The translations under genes were made by a program, and so were the position numbers. Shown here one piece after another: positions 18,870-27,223 of a DNA stretch of 34,991 nt (positions are counted from its first letter, which is position 1; each line of letters begins with the position of its first letter). The DNA comes from Gammaproteobacteria bacterium (lineage in GTDB: Bacteria > Pseudomonadota > Gammaproteobacteria > Arenicellales > Poriferihabitantaceae): positions 1-34,991 of the forward strand of contig JAUVBY010000012.1 of the NCBI GenBank assembly GCA_030590945.1, read 5' to 3'. The notes under the pieces were generated by a model that was given only the letters and a program-made list of their open reading frames with translations, was not told the origin of the DNA and made no database searches.

Positions 18870-19798
18870 TGTCTATTTTAGTTGTTGCAGAACACGATAA
18901 TGCCTCGCTGAACCCGAGCACACTGAATACGATTAGCGCCGCAGCGCAAATCGGTGGCGAGATTGATCTACTGGTTGCCGGCCTGGACGCGAGTGCGGTG
19001 GTGGATGCTGCCAAAGCAGTAAACGGAATTAGTAAAGTAATCAGCGCCAACCATGAAGCACTGGGCGATGGCCTGGCTGAGAATATTGCCTGGCTGGTTA
19101 AAGGCCTTGCCAAAGACTACAGTCATATCCTCGTATCGGCATCAAATTTCGGAAAAAACTTTATGCCGCGTGTTGCCGCCATGCTGGACATGATGCAAAT
19201 ATCGGATATTACCGAAGTGGTGGCAGATGATACCTTCGTACGACCAATCTACGCGGGCAACGCCCTGCAAACCGTGCAAAGCAGTGATGCAATCAAGCTC
19301 ATCACGGTACGCACAACGGCCTTTGACCAGATCCCGGATAACGGAGGCTCTGCTGAAGTCATCGACACAGAGGTTGACGAAGCCTTTGGCCGCATTCAGT
19401 TTGTCAGCCGCGATGTAACCGAATCCGAACGTCCTGATTTGGCCTCAGCCAAAATCGTGATTTCAGGCGGGCGCGGCGTAGGCAGCAAGGAAGATTTCGC
19501 ACTCATTGAACAACTCGCTGAAAAACTCAACGCCGCTGTCGGCGCATCGCGCGCGGCGGTGGATGCCGGATATGCGCCCAACGACTACCAGGTCGGGCAA
19601 ACCGGAAAGGTCGTTGCCCCGGATTTATATATTGCAGTCGGAATATCCGGCGCCATTCAGCACCTGGCGGGCATGAAAGAAAGTAAGGTTATCGTGGCGA
19701 TTAACAAAGACGAAGACGCGCCGATATTTAATGTCGCTGATTACGGCATTGTGGCGGATTTGTTTGATGTAGTGCCCGAGCTGATTGAGGCATTGTAA
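18869..19798 (+). CDS. etfA: Electron transfer flavoprotein alpha subunit
   Basis: This 309-residue subunit carries the FAD of the ETF heterodimer. The C-terminal FAD domain is fully recognisable: SGGRGVGSKEDF, then GASRAAVDAGYAPNDYQVGQTGK, APDLYIAVGISGAIQHLAGM and VAINKDEDAPIFNVADYGIVADL. The start is the ATG sharing its A with the etfB stop, so the two are coupled. There is no ETF-QO gene nearby. Within this window the DMGDH-like flavoenzyme (22968-25379) is the most natural electron donor. Confidence 0.96.
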   Translation: MSILVVAEHDNASLNPSTLNTISAAAQIGGEIDLLVAGLDASAVVDAAKAVNGISKVISANHEALGDGLAENIAWLVKGLAKDYSHILVSASNFGKNFMPRVAAMLDMMQISDITEVVADDTFVRPIYAGNALQTVQSSDAIKLITVRTTAFDQIPDNGGSAEVIDTEVDEAFGRIQFVSRDVTESERPDLASAKIVISGGRGVGSKEDFALIEQLAEKLNAAVGASRAAVDAGYAPNDYQVGQTGKVVAPDLYIAVGISGAIQHLAGMKESKVIVAINKDEDAPIFNVADYGIVADLFDVVPELIEAL

Positions 19799-19814
19799 AA
19801 CTCAGAGTACAATA

Positions 19815-19933
19815 CCTCCCCCTTTGTCAAAGGGGGACTGCGGGGGATTTGATGTGCTTTACTTACTGAAAACGCTCTACTTTTGTCTCGCCTCGTTAAA
19901 TCTCCCCCAACCCCTCTTTGTTAAAGAGGGGGG
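19815..19933. repeat. Composite palindromic repeat with terminal hairpins (MITE-like)
   Basis: The element is bounded by CCTCCCCCTTTG... and ...AAAGAGGGGGG. The left end contains a hairpin (CCCCCTTTG-T-CAAAGGGGG, 19818-19836) and the right end another (CCCCTCTTT-GTT-AAAGAGGGG, 19911-19931). Just inside each, GGGGGATTT and AAATCTCCCCC are mutually complementary, so the whole 119 nt is an imperfect inverted repeat around about 50 nt of unique core. It looks like a common dispersed bacterial repeat family. Its right end lies 9 nt before the ATG of the next gene and may provide its ribosome-binding purines. Confidence 0.8.
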
Positions 19934-19942
19934 TTATTGAGA

Positions 19943-21229
19943 ATGCCTCCCTCTACATCTCCTGATAAACAAAACACGGTAGCAGTCATCGGCGCAGGCG
20001 TTCTTGGCCTGTGCACTGCGCTGGAACTAATACGCGCCGGCTACCATGTCACGCTGTTCGACAAGGAACAGCCTGCGTTACAAGCCTCCTTTGGTAACGC
20101 AGCGTATCTGGCCGTCGAGTACCTGGAACCTCTGGCCAGCCCGGCACATATACTTTCTGCAATTAGGCTTAGTTTCAGCCGAAAATCAGCTTTTAAGGTT
20201 ACCCCCGATCACTTTCCGGCATTTCTACCCTGGGGCCTTCGTTTTATGCGGGAAGCTTTGCCTGCCAGGCTCGTGCATAACCAGCTCGCCATAAGCCGCC
20301 TCAACGCGCAGGCCATCGCTGCCTGGCAAGATATCTTGCGCTTTGCTAACGCACAGGATGATCTCCATCAGAGCGGCTTTTTGAGGCTTTGGGAAAAACC
20401 AGACGCCATTTCACAAGCCAGAATCTCACTGGAAAACGCCCGGCAATGGGGCTTTGATCCACAATTATTAAGTGGCGATGCGCTGCTCGAACGCGAGCCC
20501 GCGCTGGCTGACAGGGTTCGCCATGCCCTGTATTATCCCGGGGCCAGGCATCTTGGTAATACCTATCAAACCTGTCAACACCTGTTCGATCATTTTAAAC
20601 TTCAGGGCGGGTGCTTCAGGCAACAGGACGTCCAGGGCATTAGACCGCTCGGCTCCGGCGCCCGGCTCACACTGCAAGGCGGGCAACATGAGTTTGATAA
20701 AGTAATCATTACCGCTGGCGTCTGGAGCAAATCACTCCTGCACTCGATGGGCATTTCCGTTCCCCTGGCGGCTGAACGCGGCTACCATTTGACTCTCCCC
20801 GGGGCCAAAGGGACGCTTAGCCATATCCTGTCATCCACTGATCGCAACGTGGTACTCAGCCCACTGGATTGCGGCCTTAGAATAGTCGGATTTGGTGAAT
20901 ACTCCAATCTGACATCCAAACCCGTTAACAAACGTTATGCGCAACTGCGTTATCACCTGAGCAAACTCATCGCTGACGTAGATACCGAAGACCCGGATGT
21001 CGAGACCTGGATGGGGGTTCGCCCAACGTTTCCCGATTCACTACCGGTCATCGACTTACACCCCCAACACCCGCAAATAGGCATGGCCTTTGGCCACCAT
21101 CATCTGGGCGTCACCCATGCAGCTGTTTCAGCAAAAATGCTGGTGGCACTGATGACAGAGGGAAAGGGTTCTGAGGTATGGAAACCATTTGCAGATGCAC
21201 CGGATGCGTATTCGGTCGAGCGGTTTTAA
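19943..21229 (+). CDS. DadA-like FAD-dependent D-amino-acid dehydrogenase
   Basis: This 428-residue oxidoreductase of the DAO superfamily has the Rossmann motif VAVIGAGVLGLCTALELIRAGYHVTLFDKE near its start. Its C-terminal region (WMGVRPTFPDSLPVIDLHP, then GMAFGHHHLGVTHAAVSAKML) is characteristic of the DadA small-subunit group, which oxidises D-amino acids or related N-substituted amino acids and feeds the quinone pool. I use the ATG at 19943; the track's TTG at 19937 is too close to the GGGGGG purine run. Some homologues are hydroxyproline or sarcosine-type oxidases, so the substrate is open. It ends 12 nt from the convergent GumN-family gene, with no terminator visible between them. Confidence 0.85.
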   Translation: MPPSTSPDKQNTVAVIGAGVLGLCTALELIRAGYHVTLFDKEQPALQASFGNAAYLAVEYLEPLASPAHILSAIRLSFSRKSAFKVTPDHFPAFLPWGLRFMREALPARLVHNQLAISRLNAQAIAAWQDILRFANAQDDLHQSGFLRLWEKPDAISQARISLENARQWGFDPQLLSGDALLEREPALADRVRHALYYPGARHLGNTYQTCQHLFDHFKLQGGCFRQQDVQGIRPLGSGARLTLQGGQHEFDKVIITAGVWSKSLLHSMGISVPLAAERGYHLTLPGAKGTLSHILSSTDRNVVLSPLDCGLRIVGFGEYSNLTSKPVNKRYAQLRYHLSKLIADVDTEDPDVETWMGVRPTFPDSLPVIDLHPQHPQIGMAFGHHHLGVTHAAVSAKMLVALMTEGKGSEVWKPFADAPDAYSVERF

Positions 21230-21241
21230 AGGTTGTTCCAG

Positions 21242-22102
21242 CTAATATCTCTCGACCTGATAACCCCGCGCTTCGAGCATGGCCAACAGACTTTCATCTC
21301 CGACTAAATGCAACACCCCTACCAATACATATTCAACCGTTTGATCACTCAATAAAGCCTCTATTTTTGGTAACCAGGCCCGGTTTCGTTCTACCAGTAG
21401 CGACTGGTACACGCGCGGAAATTCCCTGAATCCCTCCAGGCCAACTTCCTCCAGCTTCTGTGTATCACCTTGCCGCCAGGCCTTTTTTAATATTGAAAAC
21501 TCCTCACCGAAATCTTCCAGTTCATCCATCGTTTGTAATACCAGTTGATCTTCATCGCCTTCACCCATTGAGCTAAGAAACTCAATTTGTTGCTCGATTG
21601 TCTCTAGCGCCCCAATTGGCTTATTATCCTGTATGGCACGTGACGTGAAGTACTGATCAACACCTTCAGCCTGTATGCCATGGCGGTTCAATTCATTGAC
21701 GGTAAGAATAAGCACCAGCATCCCGACCTTAAACGACAGCAGGTTTTCCAGCGCAATCCCCCGTTTCTGCGTAAAGACCTTTAATTTCCTGAATGTAGAT
21801 GGTTTCAGGAGCGAGGTGAGAGTGCTGCCATCACGGTAAAGTACCGCTTGCATCAATTCCTGCTGAAACACCAGTGAGTTTGCCTGCGCAATATCGACTT
21901 CAAACACAAGCATTTCTGTTTCGGCATAGGCACGCTCAAATTCTAGCGGCAGGGGGTAGTCCTGCTCCTGTAGTACGTGAATCGTTCCACCAATTAACAA
22001 AGTATTATTCTCGTTACTGATTTTCCAGACAGGTGCGTCCGCCCGAGCCGGGTCGAGCACCAATAACAGCAACAAGGCAATTACTTTTCCGGAATATTTC
22101 AT
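21242..22102 (-). CDS. TraB/GumN family protein, exported
   Basis: This protein has 286 residues from the ATG at 22102 (the track's GTG adds six). A signal peptide (MKYSGKVIALLLLLVLDPARA) precedes PVWKISNENNTLLIGGTIHVL, the family's N-terminal motif with its conserved GTxH. A second conserved GxxH occurs near the C-terminus in YVLVGVLHLVGDESLLAMLEARGYQV. The GTxH/GxxH pair relates the family to TIKI/EreA-like proteases and suggests metal-dependent hydrolysis in the periplasm. The bacterial function is not established. It probably forms its own unit, convergent with the DadA-like gene. Confidence 0.88.
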   Translation of the reverse strand: MKYSGKVIALLLLLVLDPARADAPVWKISNENNTLLIGGTIHVLQEQDYPLPLEFERAYAETEMLVFEVDIAQANSLVFQQELMQAVLYRDGSTLTSLLKPSTFRKLKVFTQKRGIALENLLSFKVGMLVLILTVNELNRHGIQAEGVDQYFTSRAIQDNKPIGALETIEQQIEFLSSMGEGDEDQLVLQTMDELEDFGEEFSILKKAWRQGDTQKLEEVGLEGFREFPRVYQSLLVERNRAWLPKIEALLSDQTVEYVLVGVLHLVGDESLLAMLEARGYQVERY

Positions 22103-22184
22103 AAAGAACGCAAACTGCACTGGGCGAACGAGTGTAACGCATCTACCCTATGTAAAGTCTTTTTCCGGGGCCAGGCTCAGTCCC

Positions 22185-22216
22185 AAAAAAAGGCCGCCTC
22201 TATACAGAGGCAGCCT
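22185..22216 (-). terminator. Rho-independent terminator after the cytochrome P460 gene
   Basis: On the minus strand AGGCTGCCTCT-GTAT-AGAGGCGGCCT folds into an 11-bp stem (one G-U or mismatch) with a tetraloop, followed by seven T. It lies 28 nt after the stop of the 22244-22819 gene and separates it from the GumN-family gene. Confidence 0.88.
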
Positions 22217-22243
22217 GTTTCAGCTTAGCACCGGGAGTGGTAA

Positions 22244-22819
22244 CTAGTTGGTGTAAATATAGTCTCCGCCCGGCGCCGCCGTGTGGCATGCGATACAACC
22301 CTTGGGCTTGCCTTTTGCCACGCGCCCTGCAAGCTGCATGCCTTTATCGTTGGTATGCAATTCACCATTCGCTTTGTACTTAGCCCAGAACCAGTCCTGG
22401 TTTTCCGCATCATAGCCCGTTTCACGCTTGAACATCACGGTCACGGCTTTAAGATATTTTGCCGGGTCCGCGTTAACCGCATCCACCGATATGCCTTCAC
22501 CGCCGAAATTCTTTTTCACAATCGCTTTCCCGGAATGACCATCCACATTTACGATCGATGTTTTCGTTGTCAACACAGCGCCATGCGGATGAACACCTTT
22601 ATAGGCAGGAGGGTTTGACCCGGCATCGCCAACCAGTTTTGCTGCACCCAGTGAGGCCCACAACTGTTGTGAATAATTGACGCTATCGGGACCGCTAAAC
22701 GGCATCATCATCGGATCTGAGCCCATTGCATCTTTTTTATCCATTGAGCTTGAGCAGCCGGCCAGCGCAAGGAGCGCTACGGACGCAAGAGGTAGTAGTA
22801 TTTTCTTCATTTTTATCAT
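22244..22819 (-). CDS. Cytochrome P460 family lipoprotein
   Basis: This 191-residue protein has a lipobox (LLALAGCSS), so it is a membrane-attached, probably periplasmic, haem protein. A single c-type haem motif, CIACH, lies near residue 175. The central domain (VHPHGAVLTTKTS, VKKNFGGEG, VMFKRETGYDAENQDWFWAKYKANGE) matches the cytochrome P460 fold, in which a Lys cross-link to the haem distinguishes true P460 from cytochrome c'-beta. Members oxidise hydroxylamine or handle NO. There is no ammonia-oxidation gene nearby, so detoxification is more likely than energy metabolism. The start is ATG 22819 or the ATG 9 nt downstream. Confidence 0.87.
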   Translation of the reverse strand: MIKMKKILLPLASVALLALAGCSSSMDKKDAMGSDPMMMPFSGPDSVNYSQQLWASLGAAKLVGDAGSNPPAYKGVHPHGAVLTTKTSIVNVDGHSGKAIVKKNFGGEGISVDAVNADPAKYLKAVTVMFKRETGYDAENQDWFWAKYKANGELHTNDKGMQLAGRVAKGKPKGCIACHTAAPGGDYIYTN

Positions 22820-22967
22820 TATCCTGTTTTGTTTGTGACGCAGGCCACTCTGGCACTACGCTTAAGCAATAGGACAAGTATCAGGCTTTAAAGTTCATAG
22901 ACAGGCCGTGAAATAATATCCATACCAGAGGCCAAACATAAACGGCATCGACTCCATCGCGGAAAAC

Positions 22968-25379
22968 TTAAGCGCGCATTCTATGGCCTTTTGGATCATA
23001 TAGCGGTTGCGCCTGAACTTCAGCTTTGCACATTTCACCCAGAATTTCTACCTCCAGTTTCTGTCCCTCCTTCGCCAGAGCAAGCGGCACATACCCCAGT
23101 GCTACGGACTTTCCAACATAATGCGCATACCCGCCTGAAGAGACATATCCCACGGCTGCTCCTTCAAAAAGGATGGCTTCATCATTTGAAACATCGATAT
23201 CATCAGCTTCAATCACCAGCGTCACCAATTTGGTTTTTGCACCCTCAGCACGTTGTTGTAGCGTGGCTTCTTTTCCAATGAATTCTTTATTCCAGTTGAT
23301 AAACAAATCCATGCCACTTTCAACCGCGGTGAAATCGGGTCGAAAATCCAATGTCCACACCCCCCAGCTTTTTTCCAGGCGGAGACTCATCAAAGCACGC
23401 GCACCATACCAGCGCAGGCCAAGACCTTCACCGACCGCCTCAATGGCTTCGGCAAGTCGAATTTGATACTGCGGTGCGGTATAGATCTCATAACCCAGTT
23501 CGCCTGAAAAAGAGATTCGCGCCAGTATGACCGGCACCCCCGCTACAAAGGTCTTGCGAACGTCCAGAAATTTCAGCGCTTTGCCGGAAACGTCTTCACG
23601 GCAAATACCCTGCAATAACGCGCGCGAGTTTGGACCCGAAATTCCGATTCCGTGAAAAGCATCCGACTGGTTGACATAGCTAACTCCGCTTTCAGGCAAA
23701 TACTGCTCAAACCAGCGGCGATGTGCTTCCTGCATCGCACCGGAACCGAACAGCATAAAGTGGTCTTCGGCCAGGCATGCGACGGTTAGATCACCATACA
23801 GTTTGCCTTTTGGTGTCAACACCGGTGTCAACGCCATACGCCCGACTTTCGGCAGGCGCCCGGCCAGAACGTAGTCCAGAAATGCACGCGCGCCCGGGCC
23901 CCGGAATTCGTGTTTGGAGAAATTGGCAATCTCGATGCAACCCACCGCTTCACGCACCGCCTTTACCTCACACGCGACGTAATCGTGGGAGCGCGAACGA
24001 CGAAAGGTTGGTTCTTCGTGGGCATCATCGGGGCCGTCGGCGAACCATAGTGCGTGCTCGAGCCCAAACACCTGCCCCATCAGCGCGCCTTTCGCCATTA
24101 GCCGGTCATAAATTGCGGTGGTTTTTTGTCTGCGCCCCCGGGGCAGGGTTTCGTTTGGAAAAGTCATCACAAAGCGACGTTCATAATTTTCGGAAGACTT
24201 CACCGTTCCCCATTCCGGCGTAGCAAATTCCCCAAAACGCGCAATGTCCATCGCCCATACGTCAATCGATGGCTCGCCTTGTATCATCCACTCGGCCATG
24301 CACAAACCCACCCCACCCGCCTGGCAGAAACCCGCCATCACGCCAACTGCTACCCAGTAATTTTGTTTTCCCGGTACCGGGCCAATCATGGGATTGCCAT
24401 CCGGACCGAAGGTAAACGGGCCATTGATCATATCCTTTATACCCGCGCGGCCCAGCGCAGGAATCCGCTCAAACCCCACTTCCAGACGGTCCGCAATACG
24501 GTCAATATCGGGCGCTAACAGCTCATGCCCAAAATCCTGTGGCGTACCTTCGACTTTCCAGGGGGTCGACGTGGGCTCGTAAGTGCCCAGCAGCATGCCG
24601 TTGCGTTCCTGGCGAAAATACATATTACCTTCGTAATCGATTCCAGCCGGTAGGCGTTCATCAAGTTCCACGATTTCAGGAATTTCTTCGGTAATCAGAT
24701 AATGGTGCTCCATCGGTTGCACCGGCAGGTTTATCCCGGCCAGCTGCCCCACTTCACGCGCCCAGAGGCCACTGGCATTAACTACCATATCGGCATGAAT
24801 ATTGCCTTCGCCAGTTACCACATCCCAGGTACCGTCTGCGCGTTGGTTCATCTCCGTTACAGGGGTGTGCGTATAATAACTGGCGCCAAGCACCTTCGCG
24901 GCTTTGGCGTAGGCATACGTAGCACCCGAGGGATCCACATCACCATCCAGCGGATCCCACAAGGCGGCAATATACCGATCCGGATCAATCAAGGGGTGTC
25001 TGCGCGCGGCTTCCTCAACACTAATAAATTCCTGATCCAGCCCCATATAACGCGCCTTGGAACGCTCCCTTTTAAGATAATCATGCCAGGCTTCGTTCGA
25101 CGCGAGATAAAACCCGCCCGTGGAATGCAGGCCAACCGACTGCCCCGAGATTTCTTCAATCTCCTTGTAAAGATTGATGGTGTACCCTTGCATTCGCGAT
25201 ATATTCGGGTCGGATGAAAGTGTGTGAATCTGCCCGGCAGCATGCCAGGATGAGCCGGATGTCAGCTCATTGCGCTCCAGAAGAATCACATCCTTCCAGC
25301 CAAATTTTGCAAGGTGGTATAAAATTGAACACCCCACTACCCCCCCTCCAATAATGACTACTTTTGCTTCGGACTGCAT
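22968..25379 (-). CDS. FAD-dependent dimethylglycine/sarcosine dehydrogenase-like protein with GcvT domains
   Basis: This 803-residue two-part enzyme begins with a DAO-type FAD domain: VVIIGGGVVGCSILYHLAKFG, then LTSGSSWHAAGQ, whose His corresponds to the covalent-FAD His of DMGDH-type enzymes. That domain runs to about residue 370, followed by an FAO_M linker. From about 430 to the end are GcvT folate-binding domains (FSKHEFRGPGARAFLDYVLAGRLP, LMSLRLEKSWGVW, then VGYVSSGGYAHYVGKSVALGYV). Such proteins demethylate an N-methyl amino acid, passing electrons to ETF and the methylene group to THF. AAAGG sits upstream of the ATG. It follows the MttB-like gene by about 60 nt and is probably controlled by the LysR gene. 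Dimethylglycine and sarcosine are the likeliest substrates, but the exact one is unknown. Confidence 0.9.
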   Translation of the reverse strand: MQSEAKVVIIGGGVVGCSILYHLAKFGWKDVILLERNELTSGSSWHAAGQIHTLSSDPNISRMQGYTINLYKEIEEISGQSVGLHSTGGFYLASNEAWHDYLKRERSKARYMGLDQEFISVEEAARRHPLIDPDRYIAALWDPLDGDVDPSGATYAYAKAAKVLGASYYTHTPVTEMNQRADGTWDVVTGEGNIHADMVVNASGLWAREVGQLAGINLPVQPMEHHYLITEEIPEIVELDERLPAGIDYEGNMYFRQERNGMLLGTYEPTSTPWKVEGTPQDFGHELLAPDIDRIADRLEVGFERIPALGRAGIKDMINGPFTFGPDGNPMIGPVPGKQNYWVAVGVMAGFCQAGGVGLCMAEWMIQGEPSIDVWAMDIARFGEFATPEWGTVKSSENYERRFVMTFPNETLPRGRRQKTTAIYDRLMAKGALMGQVFGLEHALWFADGPDDAHEEPTFRRSRSHDYVACEVKAVREAVGCIEIANFSKHEFRGPGARAFLDYVLAGRLPKVGRMALTPVLTPKGKLYGDLTVACLAEDHFMLFGSGAMQEAHRRWFEQYLPESGVSYVNQSDAFHGIGISGPNSRALLQGICREDVSGKALKFLDVRKTFVAGVPVILARISFSGELGYEIYTAPQYQIRLAEAIEAVGEGLGLRWYGARALMSLRLEKSWGVWTLDFRPDFTAVESGMDLFINWNKEFIGKEATLQQRAEGAKTKLVTLVIEADDIDVSNDEAILFEGAAVGYVSSGGYAHYVGKSVALGYVPLALAKEGQKLEVEILGEMCKAEVQAQPLYDPKGHRMRA

Positions 25380-25438
25380 TCTATTACCTTTATAAATTGA
25401 TCATTTTTGTTTAAAGCTCAATTTCTGTACTCGGCCAC

Positions 25439-26041
25439 CTAATACCAGGCATCCGGGATTTCATCTTTTCGACGCCGCACATAATCCTGTAACGCTTCAT
25501 CCGTCGCGGCATCTATGGGGGGTGCCTCGTACTCCTCGAGCATGGTGTTCCAGCGTTCATACGCACGAGTTTGCGTGTCCTTGGCCCGGCTTTTCTCCGT
25601 AATAGCGCCCAGATGCGGCTTGTCGGAATATCGCATGTGGCAATAAAGCATATCCAGATGGCGTACAAATGGCGAGCCATAGACCGGGGCAAAAACCTGA
25701 TTGGCGCCACCGATGCGTACGGACCGATCCGGATTTCGGGCCAATTGTGTAAACTCAGTAGGCGCGGTTTTGCACAGGGCCCTAATCATCTCTCCCGACG
25801 CGCGAACGCGGGTCCCTTCAACATCCGCTCCCGCGTCCCGCCAGGTAGCCAGTGCAGACTCATCATCCTTAAACGCGATTCCCACATCCTGCATCAACCA
25901 GTCTGCCTGTTCCTCAATCTTGACCAGACCTTCTTCATCAAGAAATTCATAGAAGGGGATTTTTCTTTTGATGTAAGCAGGTACAGCGATGGATTCACTT
26001 GTATCACTGCGTGCTGCCCGTTTCCGTCGTCTTGGTGGCAT
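25439..26041 (-). pseudogene. Trimethylamine/glycine-betaine methyltransferase (MttB) family protein with two in-frame internal deletions
   Basis: Only 200 residues, against about 500 for the family. The N-terminal half follows MttB closely (EEQADWLMQDVGIAFKDDES, GTRVRASGEMIRALCKTAP, IGGANQVFAPVYGSPFVR). It then jumps directly to HLDMLYCHMRYSDKPHLGAITEKSRAKDT, which in full-length members follows about 50 residues later, and jumps again to RAYERWNTMLEEYEAPPID...RRKDEIPDAWY, the family's extreme C-terminus. About 270 barrel residues are missing at the second junction. The frame is open throughout. Without most of the TIM barrel it cannot demethylate a quaternary amine in the usual way. It may be a decaying gene or a shortened protein with a new role. 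It lies upstream of the DMGDH-like gene and divergent from LysR. Confidence 0.78.
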
Positions 26042-26140
26042 ATGGAACTCGGCTGATTGTGCTGGGAATATGTTTCTTAGCCTAACTATAACTCATGCTA
26101 AAATAGACGTAAACATTAGAATATAAGGGTGCAAACATAA

Positions 26141-27055
26141 ATGAATATTATGCGAGAGCTGCGAGAAATCACTCATTCACCGCATCATCTCATGGTTTTT
26201 GAAGCCGCCGCCCGGCATCAGTCGTTCACCAATGCAGCAAACGAACTCAGCGTTTCCCAGCCAGCGGTCAGCTCCGCGATTCGCCAGCTTGAAAAAGCAC
26301 TGGGCGTCCGCCTGTTTACGCGCGGCCACCGCTCGGTTGTGCTCACCGAAGCGGGTGATACGCTGTATCAGGATGTATCGCAGGGCTTTAGTCGTATCCT
26401 TGAAACCGCGCGTCGTTTGCGCCACATGGAGAGAAACCGCCACGTCACGCTGTCAACTTCCACCGCATTTGCGAATTACTGGATGCTGCCGCGGCTTTCA
26501 AATCTCCACGCCCGTCACCCGGGCATTGATCTTCGCCTGCAGACCACGGACAAAGATCTTGATTTATCGGAAGAGGGTGTCAGCCTGGGCATTCGTCTTG
26601 GCAAGGGCGCCTGGCCGGGCTACGATTGTGAGTTGATCGCCCACGAAGTACTGTTTCCAGTAGCCAGCCCTCATCTCGTAGACCGACCTTCCGACATCCG
26701 GGATTTGAACACGCTGGCCACGGAAAATCTGATACACCTTGAGGAGCCCTACCGTCCAAGACCAACCTGGAAAGAATGGTTCTCAAGAATGGGAGCCAAC
26801 GTTAAGGACACGGGTAAAGGGCTGCGGCTCAACGACTACGCGCTGGTGATTCAGGCGGCGATGGCAGGTGAGGGCATTGCAATGGGATGGGAGCACGTCG
26901 TTGCACCTCTTCTGGAACAGGGCTTACTCACCCGGGTGGGCAGCTGGAAACTGGAAACCGGCAGCGGCATTTATCTTATCTGGTCAAACAAAGCACAATT
27001 GTCGGAACAGGCGATCGCGGTTCGAGACTGGATAATCGAAACGGCTACTGACTAG
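26141..27055 (+). CDS. LysR-family transcriptional regulator (GcvA-like)
   Basis: This 304-residue regulator has an N-terminal winged helix (HQSFTNAANELSVSQPAVSSAIRQLEKALGVRLFTRGHRSVVLTEAG, about 25-70) and a C-terminal LysR substrate domain. The HLMVFEAAARHQSF opening and the GLRLNDYALVIQAAMAGEGIAMGW segment are typical of the GcvA-like branch. It is transcribed divergently from the MttB-like/DMGDH-like genes across a 99-nt AT-rich gap, the classic arrangement for a LysR activator of its neighbour. It probably senses a methylated amine or glycine-related metabolite; this is inferred from context. Confidence 0.92.
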   Translation: MNIMRELREITHSPHHLMVFEAAARHQSFTNAANELSVSQPAVSSAIRQLEKALGVRLFTRGHRSVVLTEAGDTLYQDVSQGFSRILETARRLRHMERNRHVTLSTSTAFANYWMLPRLSNLHARHPGIDLRLQTTDKDLDLSEEGVSLGIRLGKGAWPGYDCELIAHEVLFPVASPHLVDRPSDIRDLNTLATENLIHLEEPYRPRPTWKEWFSRMGANVKDTGKGLRLNDYALVIQAAMAGEGIAMGWEHVVAPLLEQGLLTRVGSWKLETGSGIYLIWSNKAQLSEQAIAVRDWIIETATD

Positions 27056-27223
27056 CAGTATATATCGCCAACATGGTAAATGACTAAAGTAGTTATAAGA
27101 GAAGATTCACAAGGAATATTCTGGACGGCAAGCGCGACTCGTGTCCGGATACATTCGGAATGACCGCTGAGACCTTGCGAGGCATCTACAATATAGATTA
27201 CTATACCAGCACAAATTATCGTT

